This document shows positions 47,750-58,000 of a DNA stretch of 64,000 nt, piece after piece; the stretch's first letter is position 1, and every line of letters starts with the position of its first letter. Source of the DNA: Siphonodentalium dalli (Eukaryota; Mollusca; Scaphopoda; Gadilida; Siphonodentaliidae); the NCBI GenBank assembly GCA_032622095.1, contig CP136066.1, positions 148,395,559-148,459,558 on the forward strand. The letters run 5' to 3'. The translations under genes were made by a program, and so were the position numbers. The notes under the pieces were generated by a model that saw nothing but the letters and a program-made list of their open reading frames with translations, searched no databases and was not told the origin of the DNA.

Positions 47750-48670
47750 CAATGTCGGGTGGGGCAAGTTTTCTGGCCAGCGCCCTGGGAGAAGTGCTGT
47801 CAATTTTTTCAAGATATTTCGGGCGGGACAAGTTTTCCTTGTCGGCAACTTGGGGGGGGGGGGGGTGCTGTCAATTTACACGATATCTCGGGTGGGGCAA
47901 GTTTTCTGGCCAGCGCCTTGGGAGGGGAAGTGCTATCCATTTTACACGATATCTCGGGTGGGGCAAGTTTTCTGGCCAGCGCCTTGGGAGGGGATGTGCT
48001 GTCCATTTTTTCACGATATCTCGGTGGGGCAAGTTACCGGTATCTTGTCAGCATTGGGAGGGGGAGTGCTGTCCATTTTTTCACGATATATCGGGTGGGG
48101 CAAGTTAACCTTGTCGGCAACTGGGGGGGGGGGGGGGGGGGGTCCTGTCCATTTTACACGATATCTCGGGTGGGGCAAGTTTTCTGCCCAGCGCCTTGGG
48201 AGGGGAAGCGCTGTCCATTTTACACGATATCTCAGGTGGGGCAAGTTTTCTGGCCAGCGCCTTGGGAGGGGATGTGCTGTCCATTTTTTCACGATATCTC
48301 GGTGGGGCAAGTTACCGGTATCTTGTCAGCATTGGGAGGGGGAGTGCTGTCCATTTTTTCACGATATATCGGGTGGGGCAAGTTAACCTTGTCGGCAACT
48401 GGGGGGGGGGGGGGGGGGGTCCTGTCCATTTTACACGATATCTCGGGTGGGGCAAGTTTTCTGCCCAGCGCCTTGGGAGGGGAAGCGCTGTCCATTTTAC
48501 ACGATATCTCAGGTGGGGCAAGTTTTCTGGCCAGCGCCTTGGGAGGGGATGTGCTGTCCATTTTTTCACGATATCTGGGTGGGGCAAGTTACCGATATCT
48601 TGTCAGCATTGGGATGGGGAGTGTTGTCCATTTTTTCACGATATCTCGGGTGGGGCAAGTTATCTGGCCA
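47750..48670 (+). repeat. GC-rich ~70-bp minisatellite with 278-bp higher-order repeat
   Basis: Units read CGATATCTCGGGTGGGGCAAGTT plus a variable half (CTGGCCAGCGCCTTGGGAGG, ACCGGTATCTTGTCAGCATT, or AACCTTGTCGGCAACTGGGG). The four-unit series starting near 48020 is repeated from about 48300 with a period of 278, and a third partial begins near 48578. G runs of 12-21 bases lie near 47852-47865, 48122-48142 and 48400-48419. Long frames in all registers are by-products of the repeat. It is strikingly GC-rich compared with the AT-rich surroundings. Confidence 0.9.
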
Positions 48671-48800
48671 GATCAGGAAAAGATAGTACAAACATGTTGC
48701 TGGAAGTCTGTTTGGTAATTCCTATGACAACAGTGCACAATATGAAAAATATATATGGTTAACCTTATAGCATTTCAGATAAACTTGCTTCCATGTTATA

Positions 48801-48880
48801 AATTTTCACCCTGTACTCTTATTCCGCCCGTACTCTTTTTGGATTTAGCAGAATTGTTCACCCTGTACTCTTATTCCGCA
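48801..48880 (+). repeat. 50-bp direct duplication
   Basis: CACCCTGTACTCTTATTCCG occurs at about 48809 and again at about 48859, just upstream of the 1021-codon ORF. Confidence 0.8.
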
Positions 48881-48909
48881 CCATATGCTTATTTGGACCC
48901 CAATAATAT

Positions 48910-51900
48910 ATGTACGACATATCGCGAAGTTCTGTTTTTCATTCGACAACTGAACAAGAACTATTACCATGGAGTCCATTCCAGGCAAAGTGTCAATCAA
49001 GGCAGGATGACAGTCACAAGTCTGACAAACGAATCACTACTGTGGCATATACACCGATAACATTGGCAAAGCCGACTGACGTTGCCACCATATACACAGT
49101 GATGCTACGAATAAAGGAAGCCGTAAACAAGGCAGGACAGGAGCATGTCCCTATATTCTTTGACATGCCTCTGTTGGCTAAGTCTTTGGAAATATGTTGG
49201 AATTGTCCTACAATAATGTCCGGCGTCATACCATGTGAAGGAGGAATGCATCTTTTGATGTCCGTTTTTGCTGGGATTGGACATGTGTATGCTGACACTG
49301 GACTGAAAGAGCTTCTTACCGACTCGGGTGTAGTTGCAGCAGGAACGACAGATATGATTTTGTCAGGCAAAGACTTCGACAGAGGGATGCGTTGCATTCT
49401 ACTGTTATCTGAAGCGCTGTCAACGCGTTTTTATTTGCAGTTGAAAGATTTGTGCGATAAATCCAACATAACAGTACCCGATTCGCTGTGTAGGGCATTA
49501 GTAGCATTGGACAGTTGCTTTTCTACACCTGGAAGCGGTGGGAACATTTGCGAATGTATAGAGGAACTGAAGACAATTATTGACACAGAGCTGCGACCAG
49601 TTATTGAACAATTCAGACAGGTGGGAAGAGAGTCTTCAAAAACATTCAGATTTTGGGATGATTTTATGACACATGTGCTGGAGCCGATAAGGATATTCAT
49701 TGCTGCTGCTCGGACAGGAAATTGGGAATTATACCAATCATCTAGAAAAAGCCTACTTCCATTCATGTTTGCATCCAACAGAATATTTTATGCACGATAT
49801 CTAACAGTGATGATTATGGTTGCGGAAAGACTTCCCGATAACGTGAAGAAGAATTTCAATAATGGACACTTCACTGCAAAGCTTTCTAATGGAGATTTTA
49901 ATTGTGTCTGGATGGATTACGCGATTGAGGCAACAGAAAATAAGGCTCTCAAAGGGACCGGTGGAATTATCGGACTGACACATAGGGGATCTGCATTAAC
50001 AAGATGGTTCCTCTCCAGACCCCACACATCACAATACTCACACAAATTCATTGAAGAGGTTGTTGGCGTTAAGCAGAATTTGTCTCCAGAACATCATGAG
50101 GCAGGGAATGCATCCAAAAAAAGATGGGGCGAAGACGTGAAGAAAATTGGCCGATTATTTGATGGTCCATTTATTGACCCCTTCAATCTTTCTGATCCTC
50201 ATGACTCTCTTGTCAATATTTCCACCGGCGTTATAGCACCACCATCAGTAGAGAGCAGCATGATGAACATATCAAGTATTGGCGAGAAACTGGCAGAGAC
50301 TTTCGTCAAAGAACGGTTGGCTGGGTCAAGAACTAAGAGTTTCTACGACCGTATGAGTAAATCGCCAGTAAAAACGATGACTGAAATGAAGAAACCGGTC
50401 AAAGTGAAAGATAGGTCCATTAGGATTGATGCAGAATTAATGTATCTCCGTCTACTGGCTGTCAATGCAAAGAAGACAGTTCCACTTGCTAGGCTGATGT
50501 CATTCGAAAATGCACCCATTCCAACAAGTATGTTTAAGGAAGACGGGTCTTACATGCAATGTCAGAAATCACATTTGATGCACTGCCTAGAGAAATCTAT
50601 TGCAGATAGTGAAACCACTAAGACCACAATCACAGAATGTGACAGATTGATCATAGACGGCCATGCTATCATACAAATGTTAGCATCGAATGCTTTCTCT
50701 CCAGGGCGTACATTTGCGGGTCTGGCTCAACAGTTCTGGCAGCATGTATTCAATATGGGCAGAGTATCGAAAGAAATTCATGTTGTTTTCGATAAATATC
50801 CTGAAAATAGCACAAAAGATATCACAAGAGAGAAGCGGATTTCGCCGACACGCGGAAACCGACAGGTCATCCGGAAGGATATTCTTTTACCTGCTAATAT
50901 GAAAAGGTTTCTATCCAATGGAACCAACAAGTCAGCTCTAGCCCAGTTCTATCGAGAGATGTTGCTGGCAGAATATATCAGAGGAGGGATACAGCAGGAT
51001 CAACAAATTCTTGTTAGCGGGGGTACAGATGATACAGTCATTATAGTGACACAGTCTTCGACAAAATCAGTTGACCAGCTGTTCTCAAACCAAGAGGAAG
51101 CAGATACCCGCATGATTCTACATGCTGCATGGACCAGTGCGGAGGCTAAACAGGTGGATACAATCGTGATTTCTAGTCCTGATACTGATGTTCTGTTGCT
51201 GCTCGTTCATCATTTCGAGAAGATTCCAACTCAGAAATTGTATTTTCTTACAGGAAGAAACACTACATACACACTGACTTCCAGATATATCCCTGTACAT
51301 GAGATTTGTAAAACACTGACAACCAACGAACGAGAATTGCTGATGCCTTTATATTGCTTGACTGGGTGCGACACGACAAGCTCCTTCTTTGGATACGGCA
51401 AGAAGATAATGTTCCGACTTCTTCGACAGTATGCTAGAATGGGAAAAGATGTTCTCTCTGATATTACGACACTAGGTGCGACAGATTTAACAGATCAGCA
51501 GGTATCCACATGCACAAAATTTGTAGCTGAAATGTATGGTGGAAAATGTTGTGACTCACTCAATGACTTGAGATATCAGAAGATCGCAGAGAAGCCCTCG
51601 ATTCAGGGAAAGAAGCTACCACCAACTGACGATAGCTTCAAACTCCATCTCCCGCGGTGTGTCTATCAGCTGAAGATTTGGCGTCAATGCACACAAGCTC
51701 AGTTACCAGATATCAACCTACACGAGCATGGATTCGTTATTGACAGCACATCTAACTGCATTATTCCTAATATGATGACTCAACCACCAGCCCCACCAGA
51801 GCTGCTAAATGACATAGTTTGTGATTGTGAGGATGAATGTTCATCTTCCTGTAGCTGCAAAAACAATGAACAGCCATGCACAAGAGCCTGTCGATGCAGT

Positions 51901-51975
51901 GAAGATGATATCAAATGCTGTAATGCATATACATGCACAGAGACAATTATGGATGACACAGAGCCCGAGAACTAA
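48910..51975 (+). CDS. 1021-aa PIN/FEN1-like nuclease protein with terminal CXC-type cluster
   Basis: Single uninterrupted frame, no introns. The N-terminal half (to about residue 560) has the segment from PWSPFQAKC to AKPTDVATIYT, a CEGGMHLLM...LSGKDF block and a GNWELYQSSRKSLLPFMF block, which I recall from a widespread uncharacterised family of invertebrate proteins. From about residue 580 comes a FEN1/XPG-like PIN fold: IIDGHA (D583), VVFDKY (D628), EEADTRM (E729, E730, D732), SSPDTDVLLLL (D758, D760) and TGCDTTSSFFGYGKK (818-832), which resembles the helix-hairpin-helix of flap endonucleases. Residues 971-1009 form C-x-C-x3-C-x3-C-x-C-x6-C-x3-C-x-C-x6-C-C-x4-C, like a tesmin/TSO1 CXC domain. 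Nuclease activity is inferred. The family may be a transposon protein (Academ-X elements are reported to carry XPG-type nucleases), but no terminal repeats were found. Homology begins close to the start, so the true N-terminus may lie upstream or be lost. Confidence 0.85.
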   Translation: MYDISRSSVFHSTTEQELLPWSPFQAKCQSRQDDSHKSDKRITTVAYTPITLAKPTDVATIYTVMLRIKEAVNKAGQEHVPIFFDMPLLAKSLEICWNCPTIMSGVIPCEGGMHLLMSVFAGIGHVYADTGLKELLTDSGVVAAGTTDMILSGKDFDRGMRCILLLSEALSTRFYLQLKDLCDKSNITVPDSLCRALVALDSCFSTPGSGGNICECIEELKTIIDTELRPVIEQFRQVGRESSKTFRFWDDFMTHVLEPIRIFIAAARTGNWELYQSSRKSLLPFMFASNRIFYARYLTVMIMVAERLPDNVKKNFNNGHFTAKLSNGDFNCVWMDYAIEATENKALKGTGGIIGLTHRGSALTRWFLSRPHTSQYSHKFIEEVVGVKQNLSPEHHEAGNASKKRWGEDVKKIGRLFDGPFIDPFNLSDPHDSLVNISTGVIAPPSVESSMMNISSIGEKLAETFVKERLAGSRTKSFYDRMSKSPVKTMTEMKKPVKVKDRSIRIDAELMYLRLLAVNAKKTVPLARLMSFENAPIPTSMFKEDGSYMQCQKSHLMHCLEKSIADSETTKTTITECDRLIIDGHAIIQMLASNAFSPGRTFAGLAQQFWQHVFNMGRVSKEIHVVFDKYPENSTKDITREKRISPTRGNRQVIRKDILLPANMKRFLSNGTNKSALAQFYREMLLAEYIRGGIQQDQQILVSGGTDDTVIIVTQSSTKSVDQLFSNQEEADTRMILHAAWTSAEAKQVDTIVISSPDTDVLLLLVHHFEKIPTQKLYFLTGRNTTYTLTSRYIPVHEICKTLTTNERELLMPLYCLTGCDTTSSFFGYGKKIMFRLLRQYARMGKDVLSDITTLGATDLTDQQVSTCTKFVAEMYGGKCCDSLNDLRYQKIAEKPSIQGKKLPPTDDSFKLHLPRCVYQLKIWRQCTQAQLPDINLHEHGFVIDSTSNCIIPNMMTQPPAPPELLNDIVCDCEDECSSSCSCKNNEQPCTRACRCSEDDIKCCNAYTCTETIMDDTEPEN

Positions 51976-52651
51976 AACATGAACTATGTGCAGAAAAATA
52001 TACTTTGAATGCTAACATATAAATTATTATCAAATTCCGTGCTTACAAATCCCTATAACAAAAATGGACCCCTCCCCATTAATACTTAATTCTAGTATTA
52101 AGTATCAGTGGAGGTTGTGTCCATGTTTGTTCTGGGGACATGTGTGTTATCCTTTTCGTATTTAAATTTGTGCAGTACTATTTTTCGCGCACATATATTT
52201 AAAACAAAATGAAACGACTGAAACGGGAAATCTGTATTTTTTTTATTAATCAACATGTACATTTCAAAGTGATATTTCTGAATATTAACTTCACAAATAA
52301 CTACAGTTAACAGTTATATTGTGTGTGTGCTATATCTTGTCGGTAATTAAATCTAATTAAATCTACTCCCAGAACCGATTAAGAACCATAAATACATGTT
52401 GTGCGTCATCGGATATAGTGTTTTACGCAAATAATGTTGTCAGTTTAAAATTTGCGCATTTAAAACTGAGCGAAAAAAAATTAGAGTGCAAATTTAAAAA
52501 CGAATATAAAGGTATATACGATTTAGATCAGCATACATGAGAAAATAAGTTGACTTAAAATTCCTATTTTTTAAATATAAACAAAATTCACCATTTTTTT
52601 TCCGCTCAAAATACTGATTAAAGGTACTCAATCCGATAAAACTCCTCTCAA
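51976..52651. other. 3' flank of the ORF up to the right-hand LTR
   Basis: AT-rich. It ends in AAAGGTACTCAATCCGATAA at 52620, a block also present at 22677, directly abutting the LTR at 52652. No primer-binding site is recognisable where one would be expected inside a 5' LTR. Confidence 0.5.
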
Positions 52652-52986
52652 TTCCAATAATATATGATGAAGTTTAGTTTGATTTTGATGAAGCTAAAAA
52701 CCAGTGTTAATGGCTTTGCGACCAGCGCTAAAAAAATTAAAGGTAGAATGAAATTGGGTTTCTCAATGATGGGCGGAGTTTTCTATTGGCGGGAATTCTA
52801 TTAAGCTTCCGCGATAATCCCGGGTGAGTGAGCGATAAACCACTGGAGTGTGCAATGAAAAAATAGCGGTGGCGTACGCAAATATATTATAGAGGGGCAG
52901 GGAATAGTGAAATAGTTAGTGGTTAGTGATTTTGCATTTAGTATAACATTAAATTAGTATAAATCATGTATTCTATGCCTGTTACA
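52652..52986 (-). repeat. Second LTR (5' LTR position), ~335 bp
   Basis: Same sequence as 43067-43396 apart from a handful of substitutions and a few short indels (for example GCGGTGGCGTACG versus GCGTACG). Its inner edge begins TTCCAATAAT and lacks the terminal TG present in the other copy. Flanking pentanucleotides (GGACA left of LTR 1, TGACC right of LTR 2) do not match, so an intact single insertion is not shown. Confidence 0.8.
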
Positions 52987-53026
52987 TGACCAACATACCC
53001 TAATCTTTATATATATAGACTAGCAG

Positions 53027-54190
53027 GTTAGCCCGCCACTGGCGGCGTTGGTCCGAAACATGACATTTTTTTCGCTTTTCAATGAGTTACTCGTGCCTTT
53101 TTAAGAGAAATTATTGTACCCTCCCTAAAAGAGGTATGATTTAAGGTACATCGGGTGGAAAAAACTGACCCGATGATGTCGTTGTTGTTGGCATTCAGGG
53201 CTTCGGGTCGTTGTTGGCATCACGGCTCGGGGCTACCCGAAAAATCTCACATTGCCGTATAGGGAAAATAGGATTGCGTGTATTTAGTAATTTTAACTAA
53301 TTATTTTCTCGCCAACAATGTCGTTGTTGTTGATATTTACGGCTTGGCGGCTATTTCCTCCCCAACAATGTCGTTGGCGTTCACGGTTTTGGGCAGTGGA
53401 AGTCCCGTCAGATTCGGGACGTATCGCAGTGCCTCGGATTCACTTAAAAAACTGACCCGATGATGTCGTTGTTGTTGGCATTCAGGGCTTCGGGTCGTTG
53501 TTGTTGGCATCACGACTCCCCGAAAAATCTCACATTGCCGAAAAGGGAAAATAGGATTGCGTGTATTTAGTAATTTTAACTAATTATTTTCTCGCCAACA
53601 ATGTCGTTGTTGTTGATATTTACGGCTTGGAGGCTATTTTATCGCCAACAATGTCGTTGGCGTTCACGGTTTGTGGCAGTGGAAGTCCCGTCAGATTCGG
53701 GACGTATCGCAGTGCCTGGGATTCACTTAAATTTCAGCAGCCATATAGCTGCGTCAGTTAGCAGGATTTGTGGTGTGTAAGTTTAGACTTTAAAATCTGA
53801 ATGTTTCGGAAATAGACTAAGATTTTCAGCCGTAACAAAAAATGTATGCATCAGAAAATGTAAATTCTATATTTTGCGAGGTATTAGCAAGTTTTGGCTC
53901 AATGGGTTTAGCAGTTTGAAGTGAATATGGATATAAAAATATACATATACAGATAAAAAAAAATGTAGAGTTACTCCTCTTGGATCGCGAGCGAATATCA
54001 ACACGATTAACCCCCGCCGTGTTTGCGGTGATTTTATTGATTGGGAGTGGAGAATGGGTGATCAGGCTTTTTACCCTTATATACGAAATTTGAGCTCGAT
54101 CCGTCCAGGCGTTTTCGATTCCATGACGTACCCACATATATACACACACACATATATATATACGGAAGTCTCAAAATATATATATAGATA
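53027..54190 (+). mobile_element. Dispersed repeat family B, copy 2, with ~285-bp internal duplication
   Basis: Begins CTAGCAGGTTAGCCCGCCAC like 14541 and ends with GTTTTCGATTCCATGACG and GTCTCAAAATATATATATAG. Internally, ACTGACCCGATGATGTCG... to GGATTCACTTAAA is duplicated in tandem (starts 53164 and 53451). Small frames such as 53278-53463 and 53561-53761 are the same repeated segment and are not genes. Confidence 0.7.
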
Positions 54191-54859
54191 ATACTTATGC
54201 TACTTCAATATACCCTCGTGAAAATAGGTTCATATTGCACCTAAATACTGACATTGGTTCGTATTGGACTTATTTTGTTCTGGAATATGCCCATACAGTG
54301 GACTTATACCCGTTATTCAGTTGCATGACGCGGGCCACAGTGAAAAGACATATATAAAGAGCGTCAACTGGTGGTGTAATAGGCCCATAGTGAGCTTATC
54401 TGTTTTTTGTTTTGTTTCTTTATATATTTATATAATTTTGTTTAAATCAAAATTTGAAAAACTAACGCCGTTGTAAGCTCCGCCAGGGTACCCTAAGCCA
54501 CCACGCCAAATATAATTCAAATCGGACCAGAATTCTGGGAGAAAAATCCGGACAGACAGATATATCCTACTCATTTATATAGATTACGGCCCGATAGGCC
54601 GATACCGTGGATCAGAATACACGCATTTGAAAACAGATAAGTTAGGACAACTGCGTCAGCACGAGTGAGTTTATTTTTTAGAGTATATAATGTCCGTATA
54701 ACGATATTACATGTATTTATTGACCCAGATCTCCCTTCGACGCTTCTGATAAATTATGTACACATGTTTGAGTTTCAAATGAGTCGTGGCCGTTTAACCA
54801 TGCTGCCGGTTTGTAAAAGGCCACAACATTGACGCTTATGTTCGTATTGCATCAACCAG
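54191..54859. repeat. Spacer with fragment of the 39.9-kb MITE family
   Basis: 54300-54385 (TTATTCAGTTGCATGACGCG...TATATAAAGAGCGTCAACTGGTGG) matches the interior of 39858-40243. The rest is unremarkable. Confidence 0.5.
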
Positions 54860-55072
54860 CCAACTATCGATACAAGATCGGGTGGTATACGCCTACATGG
54901 GGTATATAGAGAGCTCTGGTCGATCGGTCGATGCAAGACATGCACAAAACGTCACGGGTATCCAGGTATCCATTCGAGAGAGTTGAGCCTTTTAAAACAC
55001 AACACGCCACGATAATATATCGCCTACAAGTGAGAAAGAGACGTTGATTTGTGCATCCTTTCGAATTACAAC
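54860..55072 (+). promoter_or_regulatory. Upstream region of lectin-like gene 1
   Basis: Shares ordered blocks with 61720-61916 upstream of gene 2: TACGCCTACATGGGG, GAGCTCTG, GTCGATGCAAGACA, GTCAC(G/C)GGT, CCAGGTATCCATTCG and TTTTAAA(A)CAC...ACGCCACG. The TTTTAAAA at about 54990 is a possible TATA-like element. Conservation between duplicates suggests promoter or 5' UTR; no start site can be assigned. Confidence 0.5.
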
Positions 55073-58000
55073 ATGTATCTGCCTGTATTCACTGTTATTT
55101 TGACAATCTTTGGCCATGTGGATTGCAAACAGTTTATGTTAGTTGACGGTTTATTACCGATTGGGTGTGCACCATTCCCGACACGAGTTGAGACGGCTCA
55201 CTCAGAGATTCAGTGCGCCGGGCTGTGTGAGCATTCGTGCAAAGAGTTCTCTTTCGATGGGGAGAAAAACAAGTGTTACTTGACAGATGGCACCGTTAAC
55301 CACATTTCAACGTCACGGAATGTGTTCAGGAGCTTGGAAGGTAAGTTAATATATATATGCGAGTGTCGCCTCGTTGGTCGTGACATTTAGGAACACAATG
55401 ACAACATGCCAACCATAAACGTGGCTAGATTGTTTTTCTTGTGGTTTCCAACTGCAAATGTCCAACTGTATTCACCCCGTGTAGAAATATCAGACTCTGA
55501 GAACATTTGTAGGGCGCTTGACTCAGCTGTTTGTTACCTCAACTTGCAAGCCCGTCACATATTCCTAACCTAGTACTACTTGCAGGTTTCAGTCTAATAT
55601 TTAGACTAAAAGTTGGCATTTTATAGATATCGGTATAACACGTATCTTTTACACTTGCAATTGGTTGTAATCTATCGGAACAATCTCAACATACATTTTC
55701 GGTCTTCAAACGGCCCCTCTCCTGGAATCTGAGCGCCATATAACACAGAACAATCGCTCTGACGATTCAGTGACCAATTTCACGAGTGGCTATCAAAGAA
55801 TTCAACGATCGTATTCTACATCATGTTACATGCATGACAAACTTAGATAGAGGGGCTTTTTACGAAATTAGGAATATACAAGTGGGTTTCTCCTGAGGTT
55901 CGTTGTATAGAGTAGACATTGCAAGTCCACTAGGTTTGCTCACAATACACCCGGGGTGAAATACATAAAATGCAATCGACCGGGTCGAACCGGTACTGTC
56001 ATATCATAACTGGAACCGATCGCAATTTGAAATCCCTTGTCTCAAAGACGAATCACGCACACTTCAAATATACCACGTAATTGTATTGGAGATTTCTCAA
56101 GTCACTGTACGCTTTATTCTGCAAACAATCACCGAATGGTGACAATAATCTAACATGGCCTGCCCCTTCTCAAAATACAACATACCAAATTGCATCGATT
56201 TCTAATATTGCTGAGATACCAAAACCGGTTAATTCTATGTCGAAAAAAGTATAACTACCAAAAAGCACCAGACCGTCATATTTATTCGAATGCGTCTTCT
56301 CAGATGTGAATCACACACAACATATCACATTATGTTGAATATTGCTCAAGTTATCCGGACAACCCCAAAGCTAATGTGAATGCATGTTTCTACTAAAGGG
56401 TCCAATAAATGTGGGACCGGTGGGCAATTTAAATAACTTCTTTTTTTATTTTATAATTGCAAGATTAGTATATACTACCTTTCTATACGAATATTATATG
56501 TCCCATAAAGACGCATTAAAGTAATACAAAAATAAACATTTGAAACGATGTTTGGGTCCCCAAAAGAAGCTATTTGCACGGCATGGCACAGATTGTTGCG
56601 TGTTACTCTGTGCTTGATATCGTAGAAATAAAGAGCGTTTGTTTAACTTATGTGAGAAACATGGAAAATAGCTGGAAATTGGCTGTGATCATGCATGGAA
56701 AGTATTTTTCAGAGCATAGCAGTTGCTTTATTAATATTTCGTGTATTTGGCAACCTATCTTTTTCCTCCTTACAGTTATAATGAAATTTTTTAAGGCAAA
56801 TTCTATAAAGCGCAGGGCGTGCTGTAATACAATTGTCTTCAAACTGTTCGGTTATAACTCATAACCTTAATCTAAAAAGGAGTTACCGGTTATAGTTTAA
56901 ACCCCGTTTTGTTCAAAATTGTCGTTGAAGAAAAACTTCATGTTCGTCAGTTCCATTGGTCGGTCTTCCTTCCAAAGCACACATGACGCCCCTGTCCTGT
57001 TTGTAGAGTGACGGATACCGGTTTTGGTTATCATTAATGGCTATTCAGTGAAAACCAATTGGTTTACAGTTTTATTTGGAGATATCCCGACGTATTCAAC
57101 TCTCTCCATATTAGTTGAAGGTATTTCCAAATATTTAAAGATATCTGCAAATGTTGATTTAGAGACATCTCACAGCATTTAAATATGGCTTCAACTATTT
57201 AATATTTGAATATATCTTCAAATGTTTGGGGTTATGTTCATGTTGTGCCAATTTTACAGACTACACATACAACAGCCACTTCGCTCTGTGGTACAGAGTT
57301 GGGATAATAGATAACAAACAAACATGGCGCCAGAGCAAGACCCTGTGTGAATGTGAGCGAGGACATATGTTCGAGGTCAGGAACCAAGAAATTTATGATT
57401 GGTTGAGGAGCATTGTGGTATACGCAGGTGGGTATTTGCGGTCTGAACTGTCCCTGATTATTAGCTAGCCTAACCGTGCATATATGTTTGGTATGCTTGG
57501 CATAATTTGGGGTGCTGCATGTAAAATCGCTAAATTATAGAATCTAAATATTTTGTTTCACTACCTTGTGCACAATAAACTACGATTATAGCGTTTTCGT
57601 TCATGTTATTATTATTTTATAAATTCCAACAGTCACTATTTTGGTTTGTTTTTTTGTTTTTTTTCTGTTTTGTCATATTGTCATATTAGGTCCAACGTTT
57701 CGAACACTCCAAAGAAGTAAGTCACTCCTGATACATTTGACAAAAATCACAGTTTGGGACTGCACAACGTAAAAGTCGGGCATGATCCCTGTTATTGCAA
57801 TTACCAATATGGTTAGTGGGCAACCACATCACTCCTTAACTTGCAGACATAGAGATTGCATTGTGTACGGCCGTATGTTAAAACATTAGTAAGTCTGAAC
57901 TGACTGGAATGAAATCTGATAATGTGAGTTTATTAGCACAAAATACAAGTCAAGCTCGCATGCGTGTCCCCCCGCCAATTTTCAACATGGTTGTGGACCT

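Noticed and set aside
47712-48762. Overlapping frames of up to 328 codons on both strands
   Set aside because: They follow the ~70-bp GC-rich minisatellite in every register; repetitive sequence lacking stops, not genes.
43067-52986. A complete LTR retrotransposon
   Set aside because: gag, protease and RT are missing, the frame is broken twice, no primer-binding site is seen, and the flanking pentanucleotides do not match.
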